Source of the DNA: Spirosoma endbachense
GTDB lineage: Bacteria > Bacteroidota > Bacteroidia > Cytophagales > Spirosomataceae
Direction of reading: 5' to 3'
Assembly (NCBI RefSeq): GCF_010233585.1
Contig: NZ_CP045997.1
Span: 8,049,896-8,113,895, forward strand
DNA length: 64,000 nucleotides
Of the stretch, positions 25,681 to 34,443 are shown in pieces (position 1 is the stretch's first letter; each line of letters starts with the position of its first letter). The position numbers and the translations under genes were made by a program. The notes under the pieces are model-generated. The model worked only from the letters and a program-made list of their open reading frames with translations, had not been told where the DNA came from and ran no database searches.

Positions 25681-26763
25681 TTATTTGTTGAACCAGTAAA
25701 GCAGTACGCCATAACCAACTCCGGCCGGATCAGATGATTTTGCCGACTGAAAAGCCATGAATTTTCCATCGGTTGACACGACGGAATTCGACGCTTTACA
25801 GCCTTCATAGTCATTAAAGTGAGTTAGACGCTCCATATTTTTGCCGGTTCCGTCGAGTTTTAGTTTCCAGATGTCGATGTTGCTGGGGCCAGTTTTCCCG
25901 CCCAGCCAGGCGACCTGCCTGTCCGATTCAACCGTAACGTAGTTGGCATTGGCAAAAATGCCTTCCGGTTCATTGTGCGTTTCGGTAGTTTTTGACTGAT
26001 CGGTTAGCTGCCCGGTCTGTAAATCAATAGCCATCACGGCGGCTTTTTCGGCGGGGTTGTAGCAAAAGAAAATCAGCTGCCTATCGTTGTCGTAAAAGTC
26101 CTGAGCTTCCAGCGTACACGTTTGATTTTCGACCCTGTATACTTTCTTTTGGTTCGTAAGTATTGGCGTGTCGCCCGAAATAATCAGATCGGCCACGACC
26201 AATTCAGATGTAGTACGTGCTGGGTCAGATTCCGACCGGTACTCCTGCGTGAACGCTATTTTTAACGTCTTCTTTGAGATGGCCAGTCCTGCACTGATTT
26301 TCTGGCCTAATTTTATGGGTTTTGCTCCCCGCTGGTTCCGCAAAAACCAGAGCTCACTGTCGCGAACCCGACTGATGGTGGCGTCTTCGAAGTGGTCTGG
26401 ACCCGTCAGTAGATAATCGCCGTTGGGCAGGTGCATCACGCGCAGGAACGCAGCTGCCGGAACGTTGCAGGTGAGACAGCGGATGGTCCGTGTTTTGAGG
26501 TCGATGGTCATGGCATCGCCGAAGCTTTTAGCCATAAAGGCAATGCTTTTGTTGTCTGGCGAAATATCGGCTCGTTCCCCGAAGTGTGTCAGGATCTCAA
26601 TGTTTGCCGGAAGCTGCTCCAATGGATCACCTTGTTTGCGAGTACTAACCGTCGGATTTTGCTGCGCCACGACAGGCTGACTGGCAAAAAAAAGACACAA
26701 TAAGAGACGTAGGGCATTCGTCCGCTGGGTAGCGAACAAACGCCCGATCGGGGTAATTTCCAT
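25681..26763 (-). CDS. Exported beta-propeller (TolB/PD40-like) protein
   Basis: A 360-residue protein with an N-terminal hydrophobic segment (LRLLLCLFFASQPVVAQQ) typical of a Sec signal. The rest is made of WD40-like/PD40 beta-propeller blades, with recurring SPDNKSIAFMAK, STDGKFMAFQSAK and LPNGDYLLTG motifs. A CLTC pair occurs near residue 100. Such periplasmic propellers bind proteins or ligands rather than catalyse reactions. It lies 16 bp after the dehydrogenase stop and belongs to the same operon. The function is not assigned. Confidence 0.7.
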   Translation of the reverse strand: MEITPIGRLFATQRTNALRLLLCLFFASQPVVAQQNPTVSTRKQGDPLEQLPANIEILTHFGERADISPDNKSIAFMAKSFGDAMTIDLKTRTIRCLTCNVPAAAFLRVMHLPNGDYLLTGPDHFEDATISRVRDSELWFLRNQRGAKPIKLGQKISAGLAISKKTLKIAFTQEYRSESDPARTTSELVVADLIISGDTPILTNQKKVYRVENQTCTLEAQDFYDNDRQLIFFCYNPAEKAAVMAIDLQTGQLTDQSKTTETHNEPEGIFANANYVTVESDRQVAWLGGKTGPSNIDIWKLKLDGTGKNMERLTHFNDYEGCKASNSVVSTDGKFMAFQSAKSSDPAGVGYGVLLYWFNK

Positions 26764-26779
26764 AAGCCGACTCGCTTGG

Positions 26780-27736
26780 TTAATTGACTACATTGACAGG
26801 ATTATCGTTGATAAAGGCTGTGAGGTTATTGACTGTAATATCCATAAGCCGGGCTCTGGCTTCTTTGGTTGCCCAGGCTATGTGTGGCGTAATCAGGCAA
26901 TTTTTTGCGCTGAACAATGGGTTATCGGCAGAAGGGGGCTCTGCTGATAAAACGTCGATACCGGCTCCGGCAATGACATCGTTATTGAGTGCGTCCGCTA
27001 GATCCTGATCAACGACGATTGGCCCTCTTGACGTATTGAGCAGAAAGGCTGAAGGCTTCATACGGGCTAAATTGTCCTTGTTGATCAGCCCTTTCGTTTC
27101 GGGCACTAAAGGTGTATGGATGCTGACAACATCCGATTGCTCCAGCAGTTCGGGAATCTCGGCCCAGCGGAAGTTTTTTCGGTGCGACTGATCCGTACGA
27201 TTCCGTTTCGAGCCGATGATATTCATGCCAAATGCGGTGGCAATGTCACCGACTTTTTCGCCGATACTGCCGAAACCGATGATGCCGATGGTTTTGCCCG
27301 ACAACTCCACTAGCGGATAATCCCAAAAGCACCAGTCAATCGATTTAGCCCATTTGCCTTCCATAACCGAATCGCTGTGCCGTTGAACATGCTGGGTCAG
27401 TTCGAGGAGTAGCGCGAAGGTTAGCTGAACGACCGACGCCGTACCGTAGCCGGGTACATTACTGACAATAACTCCGTTCTTTTTGGCAATGTCTGTATTG
27501 ATGACGTTATAACCAGTGGCCAATACGCCGATAAATTTCAAATTAGGCAGATTGTTTAAAATGTCTTCGCCCAGCGGTGTTTTGTTGGTAAAGATGATTT
27601 CCGCATCCTTTGCCCGCTCGACTACCTGATCGGCGGGAGTTCGGTCATACACCGTTAACTCACCCAGTTTTTCTAAACCATCCCAGGATAAATCGCCCGG
27701 ATTCAGCGTATAACCGTCTAATACGACAATCTTCAT
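26780..27736 (-). CDS. D-2-hydroxyacid dehydrogenase, probably glycerate dehydrogenase/hydroxypyruvate reductase
   Basis: NAD(P)-dependent dehydrogenase of 318 residues. The dinucleotide motif GFGSIG is at 154-159. The catalytic triad of the family is visible: Arg237 in NTSRGP, Glu266 in VLSAEPPS and His285 in TPHIAWAT. The closest functional type is glycerate dehydrogenase, which interconverts hydroxypyruvate and D-glycerate. The glycerate kinase and isomerase-like genes in the cluster support this, but substrate choice within the family cannot be read with certainty. The start is separated from the isomerase-like gene by a gap of 170 bp that contains a long palindrome. Confidence 0.88.
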   Translation of the reverse strand: MKIVVLDGYTLNPGDLSWDGLEKLGELTVYDRTPADQVVERAKDAEIIFTNKTPLGEDILNNLPNLKFIGVLATGYNVINTDIAKKNGVIVSNVPGYGTASVVQLTFALLLELTQHVQRHSDSVMEGKWAKSIDWCFWDYPLVELSGKTIGIIGFGSIGEKVGDIATAFGMNIIGSKRNRTDQSHRKNFRWAEIPELLEQSDVVSIHTPLVPETKGLINKDNLARMKPSAFLLNTSRGPIVVDQDLADALNNDVIAGAGIDVLSAEPPSADNPLFSAKNCLITPHIAWATKEARARLMDITVNNLTAFINDNPVNVVN

Positions 27737-27766
27737 CGTTGATTTTTTTGATTATGTTTTATATCC

Positions 27767-27859
27767 AGGACTTTCGCTCAGCTGCGTGCCACGGTTACTA
27801 GTGATACGCAAACAAACCACGGTCCGCCGTGCGGTGGCACGCATCTAAGCGAAAGTCCT
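27767..27859. repeat. Long inverted repeat upstream of the dehydrogenase gene
   Basis: The arms 27767-27792 and 27834-27859 (26 nt each) match as reverse complements at 24 positions and enclose 41 nt. They start with AGGACTTTCGCT and end with AGCGAAAGTCCT. The element occupies most of the gap between the two genes, so it would lie in the leader of the dehydrogenase transcript or between operon genes. It is either a REP/MITE-type element or a structured leader. Confidence 0.75.
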
Positions 27860-27906
27860 ATATTCCTCGTTTCCAGGAATGGCAAAAAAACTAAATAACA
27901 ACGATA

Positions 27907-28818
27907 CTACACCCGTGCCCAGGCTTCGTTTAACGTACGTTTGGCATTGGCAATAACCACATCCGGATCTTCATCGCCAAACGGTTTCACTTCAAAACTA
28001 ACGATGGGCGGATTTTCTGTATTAAGATAACCAATGTCCAGCAATACTTTCAGGTAATGAACTACCTCCGGAACGTCATTTTCGCCGTTCGGAAAACCGA
28101 AGCGGGGGTGTACATCGCCATAGGCAGGCATATCCGGGCTTTTGACCACGCAGTTTCCGATGTGTGCGTGTGTGATGTAATCTTTTACCGGCAATAGCGA
28201 CTCTTCAATCGTTTCGTGAATCAGGGGAATATGGCTCAGATCGACCATTAATCCGAAATGATCGTGCTCTTTCCGAACTTCCTGCACGTAGCGTAAGGCC
28301 AGATCGGCCGGGCCAATCAGCGATTTTTTATCGACGTCGTAATCGAACACTTCCAGTGAAACTTTCATATCGCCTTTGCTTTTCGTGTAGGCGCAGATTT
28401 CGTTGGTCGATTTTACCAGTAACTCGAACGCTTCTTCTTTCCGGGCTTCTTCGTATTTCCCGCTCAGAAACGAAAAGCCAGTGGCGCCAATTTCATAGGC
28501 TTCATCAATGCCTTCTTTTACGTTGGCGAGCGCCCGTTGTCTACCTTCTTCGTTGGTATCGTTGAGGTTAAGGCCCGTGGTTAACAGACGGGGTTGTGCT
28601 GCGTAGGCCACGGTCATGTGTGATGAGTCCAGAAGACTTTTTACCTTCTTCCGAACGTCGGTATCCTTAACCGTTGTGATTTCTATGGCCGTGAAATACT
28701 CGTCTAACACGACTTTTTTTATGGTTTCCAACACCGGCCCTTCGCCTTTCATGGTTTCGGGAAATGCCATGAAATGGACAAGGCCAACTTTCATGTAGTT
28801 GCAAAGCGGAGCATTCAT
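27907..28818 (-). CDS. Xylose-isomerase-like TIM barrel protein, probable hydroxypyruvate isomerase or sugar epimerase
   Basis: A 303-residue protein of the AP-endonuclease-2/sugar isomerase superfamily. The likely metal ligands lie in the usual places: Glu in VSLEVFDYD, Asp/His in MVDLSHIPLIHE, His in HAHIGNC and Glu in VSFEVKPFG. The family includes hydroxypyruvate isomerase (hydroxypyruvate to tartronate semialdehyde) and 3-epimerases of keto-sugars. With tartronate semialdehyde reductase and glycerate kinase genes nearby, hydroxypyruvate isomerase is the best guess. An internal ATG at 28794 (MKVGLVHFMAFPE) is an equally possible start. The permease gene stops 20 bp upstream. Confidence 0.75.
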   Translation of the reverse strand: MNAPLCNYMKVGLVHFMAFPETMKGEGPVLETIKKVVLDEYFTAIEITTVKDTDVRKKVKSLLDSSHMTVAYAAQPRLLTTGLNLNDTNEEGRQRALANVKEGIDEAYEIGATGFSFLSGKYEEARKEEAFELLVKSTNEICAYTKSKGDMKVSLEVFDYDVDKKSLIGPADLALRYVQEVRKEHDHFGLMVDLSHIPLIHETIEESLLPVKDYITHAHIGNCVVKSPDMPAYGDVHPRFGFPNGENDVPEVVHYLKVLLDIGYLNTENPPIVSFEVKPFGDEDPDVVIANAKRTLNEAWARV

Positions 28819-28838
28819 GCTAATTCAGGGTGCAAAAG

Positions 28839-30608
28839 TTAATTAACTAAATCTGGGGTTTGTTCTTTCTTTCTGGCGGTCATCAGAATGGCAGTTGCGA
28901 TACCGATTAGTAAGACGCCCAGTACAATAAGGTACGTAAACCCTTTCGACACGTCGGGCAAGGCTGTGGCTTTTTTGGTGCCAAGCATTTCATAGACTGG
29001 AATAAGCCATTTAAAGGCGTAGGCCTGAGCGAGTACAATGAGGCAGATAAAGAGCAGCATGTAGAAACTATGCTTTACCGTGAAGCGGAATAGTTCCGAC
29101 TCTTTACCCACCAGATTACCCGCTGCTGCGGCAACGGCAATGGATTGCGGAGAAATCATTTTGCCGACAACACCGCCCGATATATTAGCCGCTACAGTTA
29201 CCACCGGATCTACACCAATCGAGGTTGCCGTGGCATACTGGAGTTTACTGAACAGGGCATTCGCCGACGTATCGGAACCCGTGATGAAAACCCCCAGCCA
29301 ACCCAGTACGGGAGCGAAAAATGGGAACATGAAGCCTGTATTGGCCAGTACGTCGGCCAGGGTGAGTGTAATGCCGGAATCGTTCAGGATATAGGCGAAT
29401 CCTAACACAGCCGCAATCGTAAGAATTGGGAATTTCAGTTGGTTTAACGTGGCACCAAATACGTTTGCTCCCTCTCGATACGTTAGACCTACCAGCGGAA
29501 TAGCGGTCAGGGCCGCAATCAGAATGGCTGTTCCGGCTGCCGATAAATAGTTGAATTTGAATAGCTTAGGTAATAAATTCCCATCTTCGCCCTGGATGGC
29601 ATTATGAAGGCCCGGAAACTCAAATTGTACCATTCCGGCCGAATTAAGTGCATCTTTAATCGGTTGAATGCCCCAGGCAATTACCATGATGGTCAACACA
29701 ATAAAAGGCGACCAGGCTCTGATGAGCTGGCCGTTCGTGTAGCTGATATCGGTATTGATGGTAGCCGCTGGTTCGTTCGCAAAGCGCCAGATGGTTTTTG
29801 GTTTCCAGAAGCGCAGGAAAGCCATCAGGCACACAATAGAACCAAGACCAGCAATGACATCGGGCAGGGCGGGTCCTAAAAAGTTGGAGGAGAAATATTG
29901 CAGGAAGGCAAACGAAATGCCCGATATTAATACGGCAGGCCATATTTCCTTTGCTTTTCTAAAACCGGCAATGATGCTAACCAGATAAAAAGGCAGCATA
30001 ATCGATAAAATCGGCAGCGTCCGGCCGACCATCTGCGAAATGGGTAATTCGGGGATACCCGACACCTGCGAGGCCACCGTAATGGGAATGCCGATGGAGC
30101 CAAACGCAACGGGGGCGGTATTGGCAATGAGGCAAATTCCTGACGCATAGAGTGGATTGAAGCCCAGTCCTACGAGCATGGCTGCCGTAATGGCAACGGG
30201 TGCACCAAATCCGGCCGTTCCTTCCAGAAATGAGCCGAATGAAAACGCGATCAATAACGCCTGTAGCCGCCGGTCGGAGGTGATCGAGGCCATAAAATGT
30301 TTGATGATCTCAAACTGGCCGCTCTTCACCGTGACGTTGAACAGAAATACGGCCATCACCACAAGCCAGCAGATTGGGAACAAACCGTATACGGCGCCGT
30401 GTGCGGCCGATAACAGCGCCAGTTTTACGGGCATGCCATAGACAAGAATGGCAATGATCATGGCCAGACCCGTAGCGATCAAACTGGCCTGATAACCTTT
30501 CATTTTCCTGATAATCAGCGCCCAGAATATAAACAGAATAGGCACTGCCGCAACCAGGACGGATAAAGCGATATTGTTGAACGGATCAATAACTTGTTTC
30601 CAGATCAT
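28839..30608 (-). CDS. L-lactate permease family transporter (LctP/GlcA type)
   Basis: Inner-membrane permease of 589 residues with about 13-14 hydrophobic helices. Family landmarks are FSFGSFLEGTAGFGAPVAIT, ANTAPVAFGSIGIPI, the GSDTSANALFSKLQ block and GGVVGKMISPQSIAVA. Members import lactate, glycolate or related 2-hydroxy acids by proton symport. Among glycerate/hydroxypyruvate enzymes the likely substrate is glycerate, glycolate or a similar short hydroxyacid. It is followed closely by the isomerase-like gene (20 bp). Confidence 0.9.
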   Translation of the reverse strand: MIWKQVIDPFNNIALSVLVAAVPILFIFWALIIRKMKGYQASLIATGLAMIIAILVYGMPVKLALLSAAHGAVYGLFPICWLVVMAVFLFNVTVKSGQFEIIKHFMASITSDRRLQALLIAFSFGSFLEGTAGFGAPVAITAAMLVGLGFNPLYASGICLIANTAPVAFGSIGIPITVASQVSGIPELPISQMVGRTLPILSIMLPFYLVSIIAGFRKAKEIWPAVLISGISFAFLQYFSSNFLGPALPDVIAGLGSIVCLMAFLRFWKPKTIWRFANEPAATINTDISYTNGQLIRAWSPFIVLTIMVIAWGIQPIKDALNSAGMVQFEFPGLHNAIQGEDGNLLPKLFKFNYLSAAGTAILIAALTAIPLVGLTYREGANVFGATLNQLKFPILTIAAVLGFAYILNDSGITLTLADVLANTGFMFPFFAPVLGWLGVFITGSDTSANALFSKLQYATATSIGVDPVVTVAANISGGVVGKMISPQSIAVAAAAGNLVGKESELFRFTVKHSFYMLLFICLIVLAQAYAFKWLIPVYEMLGTKKATALPDVSKGFTYLIVLGVLLIGIATAILMTARKKEQTPDLVN

Positions 30609-30644
30609 AAGTTGTATTCAGTTAATGAATTGATTATCAAGTCT

Positions 30645-30677
30645 AAACCTATAAGGTTTTTGAAACCTTATAGGTTT
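30645..30677. repeat. 33-bp palindromic element, copy B (reverse orientation of copy A)
   Basis: AAACCTATAAGGTTT (30645-30659), loop TTG, AAACCTTATAGGTTT (30663-30677). The whole element is the exact reverse complement of that at 21139-21171. It lies between the second GHL6-like gene and the permease gene, both on the minus strand. Confidence 0.9.
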
Positions 30678-30697
30678 GAGATAGGTCTGATTGGCTA

Positions 30698-32875
30698 TTA
30701 GGCTAAATCCAGCGCTACAATCTCGTGATCGAGGATTTTAGGCACCGTCACTGTTACTTTACCACCTTTTAGCTCAAATTTAGGCTTTTGATCGCTCATA
30801 AGTAGCTTTACCCCAGTTACTTTTGCGCCTGCCGGAACCATAATGCTGACCTGTGCTTCTACGGGTATCAACTCCCGAAAAGGACCCTTCATCATCATGG
30901 GGTTCGTTAGATTTACCAGATGCACCGTCATCGAGTTGGCCTGCCGCCAAACGTTTACATCAATTACACCCGGCCCCGTTACGGCGGCCACCGGTTCTTC
31001 GTCGAGTGCCCAATTCACGACATTACTCAGAAGCTGTCCGTGATCGGTGCCCATCAGTTGCCAGAAAGAGCGGTCCAGATCGCCGGGAATGTAGGCTACC
31101 CGTCCTTTACCCACCTGCCGCAGGTATAGCTCCCGTGTATCGGTTTCGGCGACGCGTGGATACACATCCTCCATCGGTAAGTCTGGGTAGGTAGGAATCA
31201 GTGTAATCGGGCTGGGGAATGTAGCTGTCGGTTTTACGTTGACTTTGTAAATCGTGTTGATGATCCGGGGCGTATCGTCCAGCCCTTTCAGAATCAGCTG
31301 TGTCTGACTATTTTTCGCATCCTGACGCAGTTGCAGGTAGCTGTTCCGTAGAGGTCCTTCTACTTTCTGGTCATACGAAACCCCGAACAGACTGGCTAAA
31401 CCGAAATCGGAGCGTTGTTTGCCTTCTTCGTCATACAACGATGTTTCGAAGGTAGATACAATGCTGCCGCCATTGTCCACAAAGGTCTGTAACTGCTTGC
31501 ACTGTGTGTCTGAAAGTGCTGCGATATTGGGGAGGATCAGCAGTTTGAATCGCTTGAGGTCTTCGGGTGTGAGCAGTCGGTCGTTTACCATGTCGAACGG
31601 AATGCGGTTCTCCACAAGGTTGTGGTACATGCCGTCAAGATGGTCACCGCTTTTCTGCTGCCAGGGTTTTCCGCCGTAATTGCGGTCGGTTTGTTCCGAA
31701 TAAACGATGCCGACCCGAGCTAACGATGCCGTGTTGCGGAGGTATTTCTCGTTTTTATGGTAGCCTTCATACAGTTTGGCTACTGCTTCCATCCACCGTT
31801 TGTCGTAGATGTCGCCCCCAAATTTCACAAAACAGGGGCGCATGCCGTTGGCAGTACCTTCGGCTACCCAAATCCTGATTTCGGCATCGTTCTGAACCGA
31901 ATCTTTCCAGCGAAATTCTTCTTCAATACCGACGCTGAAAATACCGATCAGTGGTTTCAGACCCAGTGTTGAGCGGAGTTCTTTGGCTCCTTTTCCATTC
32001 GCCCAGGGCGGGGTAAGGCCACGTCGGGCCTGTTGGTCGGCGAAGAAGAGATCGGCTTCTTTGCCGGTCATTACTTTATCGGGAAAACCGTTGGGAATGA
32101 AGCGGGCCGTCGGTTTTTGTTTACGAATGCCTGCATCCCACACCGACCACACTTCGCGTAAGCGTTTCATACGCCAATCGGCCCATTTGCGATACGTTGG
32201 ATCGAGTTTGTCGGCAGCTTTGGGCAGTTCGAGACCGGAGGCCGTTTTGAAATTAGTCTTGCAGTGTTCGCAGTAACAAATGTCATGGCCATGCCAGCGG
32301 TTCGAGAAAATCCCTTCGGGCTGGAATTTTTCCATGATCTCCTGATTCACCTGCGTCATGAAATCAAAATTATAAGGCCCCAGAGCGCAGGTGACCCACA
32401 AATCCGGGTTGGCCCAGTGACGGCGTTTCTGCCCGTCGACGGTAACGGCGATCCAGTCGGGGTGAGCGTCATAGACATCCTGCCGGACTGCGTGCGGATC
32501 GGTACGCAGCATGATTTTCATACCCTGTTTTTTGCAGCCCTCCACCAGGTAGCCCAACGTATCGGAATTACCCATAAAATCGCTGCGGTGATGCAGGGGA
32601 ATTTTAGTCGGATAAAAGGCTACAATGCCACCCGCGCTCAACAGTGCGCCATCGGCATGGATACGCTTGAAATAGTGGAGCCAGAAATCAGGATCGTAAT
32701 GACCGGGGTCACGTTCCACAAAGGCAAGCTGTGCCCATCGCATCGGTCCATCGAGCCAGAAAGTTTCTGTTGGGGCGAGTATACTGGTTGCCGGAGTTGC
32801 CAGGGCGGAAGGACCTGTAAGCGCATAGGCACCTCCGATGAGGCCAGTGGTTTTAATGAAATCTCTTCTTTCCAT
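30698..32875 (-). CDS. Tat-exported GHL6-like putative glycoside hydrolase
   Basis: About 725 residues from the ATG at 32875. A longer form starting at 32965 would place 30 non-signal residues before the Tat motif. A twin-arginine signal (ERRDFIKTTG) opens the protein. A TIM-barrel-like GHL6 domain follows (ADGALLSAGGIVAFYPTKI, GMKIMLRTDPHAV, PEGIFSNRW and the CYCEHCKTNF motif). Next is a GH42-type trimerisation-like domain (RFKLLILPNIAALSDTQCKQL, GGSIVSTFET), and a beta domain closes the protein. It is related to the Sec-exported protein at 23442-25589. Tat export would suit a cofactor or metal bound before export. The substrate is unknown. It begins 99 bp after the susD stop. Confidence 0.75.
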   Translation of the reverse strand: MERRDFIKTTGLIGGAYALTGPSALATPATSILAPTETFWLDGPMRWAQLAFVERDPGHYDPDFWLHYFKRIHADGALLSAGGIVAFYPTKIPLHHRSDFMGNSDTLGYLVEGCKKQGMKIMLRTDPHAVRQDVYDAHPDWIAVTVDGQKRRHWANPDLWVTCALGPYNFDFMTQVNQEIMEKFQPEGIFSNRWHGHDICYCEHCKTNFKTASGLELPKAADKLDPTYRKWADWRMKRLREVWSVWDAGIRKQKPTARFIPNGFPDKVMTGKEADLFFADQQARRGLTPPWANGKGAKELRSTLGLKPLIGIFSVGIEEEFRWKDSVQNDAEIRIWVAEGTANGMRPCFVKFGGDIYDKRWMEAVAKLYEGYHKNEKYLRNTASLARVGIVYSEQTDRNYGGKPWQQKSGDHLDGMYHNLVENRIPFDMVNDRLLTPEDLKRFKLLILPNIAALSDTQCKQLQTFVDNGGSIVSTFETSLYDEEGKQRSDFGLASLFGVSYDQKVEGPLRNSYLQLRQDAKNSQTQLILKGLDDTPRIINTIYKVNVKPTATFPSPITLIPTYPDLPMEDVYPRVAETDTRELYLRQVGKGRVAYIPGDLDRSFWQLMGTDHGQLLSNVVNWALDEEPVAAVTGPGVIDVNVWRQANSMTVHLVNLTNPMMMKGPFRELIPVEAQVSIMVPAGAKVTGVKLLMSDQKPKFELKGGKVTVTVPKILDHEIVALDLA

Positions 32876-32974
32876 AGTAGTACGTATGAGCGTAATGGCT
32901 CCGGTAATGTTATTGTCTCGTGTCTGCTTCGTTGATTGATAGATCGGTGTGGATAGTCGGAACAAAACAGGTCG

Positions 32975-34414
32975 TTATTCGTAGCCTGGGTTCTGCGGGA
33001 ACAGGGTACGATTGTTCATGAGTTGAATCTGGCCTAGTGGAACCGCAAAAACTGTCATGTATTCTTTCATACCCAGCGATTTAAGTGTATCGAAAGCGCG
33101 GCCCGTTCTGACCAGGTCGAACCAGCGAACGCCTTCAAATGATAATTCTAACCGGCGTTCCAGGTAAATCTTTTCGCGCAACTCATCTTTCGCCAGATTA
33201 CTGTATCCGGTCAGACCTGCCCGAGTCCGAACCTGATTGATAAAAGGAAGAGCCTGAGCGGTTTTACCGTTTTCATTCAGCGCTTCGGCATAAAGCAGCA
33301 GCACATCGGCATAGCGAATCACTTTCCAGTTGGCCCGGCTGTCATTGGCCGTTCCCACGGGCGTAATGTATTTCCTGGTGTAAGCCTGCGACGTTGCCGA
33401 GGGAAGTTTTACAAAAGCTCCGGTCTTATCGATAAAACCATCTTTTTGCACAGTGATGTCTTTTCGTTTATCGTCGGCGGTAAAAATGGCGAACAAACCG
33501 GGCGAAGGTGAATTGGTTTCGGTCAGGCCCCCTTTCACACCATAGACATCGGCCATGGCCGCCGAGTTTGGGAAAAACCGATTCGTGAAAACGCTGCCTT
33601 CGCCAATACCTTCTTCGTACTCAATGTCGAAGATGTATTCGTTGTGGTGCTCGTTTTTCGTGTAGTCGAACAGATCATTGTAGTTCGGTAGGAGCGAATA
33701 CCCGAGTGTAGTTACTTCCTGTAGTTTGGTTTCGGCTTTTACAAAATCCTTGCGGGTCATGTAAACGCGACCCAGAATCGCTTTGGCTGCCCCTTTTGTT
33801 GCCCGGCCAACATCGGCTCCGGTGTATTTGACAGGCAGGCCATTTTCGGCATCCAGAAGATCTTTAATGATTACCTCTTCGTAGATCTTATCGGCTTTCT
33901 CGCGTGCCTGGGTATAGGCTTCGGCCGTCGTTACGGGTTTGGTCAGCAGAGGGACGTCGCCAAATATCCTGACCAGATCGAAATACGCAAACGCCCGTAA
34001 AAACTTCGCTTCAGCGATGTGCCGGGGTTTATTTGTAACAACGGCCGCATCGGCACTTTCAATTTTTGCCAGGATGATATTCGTGCGGTTGATGATGTTG
34101 TAATAGTTCCGCCAGGTTGTTTTGAGCAGATCGTTATCACTGCTTAGGATAAAGGCATCCGAAAAATACCAGGGGTCGGTTTTTACGACTTCCTGCCGCG
34201 AGTCATCACCCCGTGCATCGCCATAGATCCAGAAGTCCTGATACTGCGTTTGGAGCGTGTTGTAAGAAGCCACAACCGCATCCTGAAAATCTTTGTCGGT
34301 TTTGTATAAAGCATCCACGCTCACGGTAGCAACGGGCGGAATTTCAATAAATTCTTTACTGCACGACACCATCAGGAGAGATGTCAAGGCGACAAGGTTT
34401 AGGAGCTTTTTCAT
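32975..34414 (-). CDS. SusD/RagB-family lipoprotein (third pair)
   Basis: About 479 residues from the ATG at 34414. An upstream in-frame ATG at 34444 would overlap the susC stop codon and add residues before the signal. The lipobox is LLMVSC, with Cys at about residue 18. SusD-like N-terminal helices (FLRAFAYFDLVRIFGDVPLL) and the C-terminal RagB block (YADVLLLYAEALNENG, YLERRLELSFEGVRWFDLVR, final NPGYE) are typical. It is the partner of the STN-bearing SusC directly upstream. Confidence 0.92.
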   Translation of the reverse strand: MKKLLNLVALTSLLMVSCSKEFIEIPPVATVSVDALYKTDKDFQDAVVASYNTLQTQYQDFWIYGDARGDDSRQEVVKTDPWYFSDAFILSSDNDLLKTTWRNYYNIINRTNIILAKIESADAAVVTNKPRHIAEAKFLRAFAYFDLVRIFGDVPLLTKPVTTAEAYTQAREKADKIYEEVIIKDLLDAENGLPVKYTGADVGRATKGAAKAILGRVYMTRKDFVKAETKLQEVTTLGYSLLPNYNDLFDYTKNEHHNEYIFDIEYEEGIGEGSVFTNRFFPNSAAMADVYGVKGGLTETNSPSPGLFAIFTADDKRKDITVQKDGFIDKTGAFVKLPSATSQAYTRKYITPVGTANDSRANWKVIRYADVLLLYAEALNENGKTAQALPFINQVRTRAGLTGYSNLAKDELREKIYLERRLELSFEGVRWFDLVRTGRAFDTLKSLGMKEYMTVFAVPLGQIQLMNNRTLFPQNPGYE

Positions 34415-34443
34415 CGTCGTGGTTTTTGGGAGGATGACTGACA

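Noticed and set aside
21139..30677. Insertion sequence or composite transposon bounded by the 33-bp palindromes
   Set aside because: No transposase gene lies inside and no target-site duplication was seen; the palindromes sit at ordinary gene ends.
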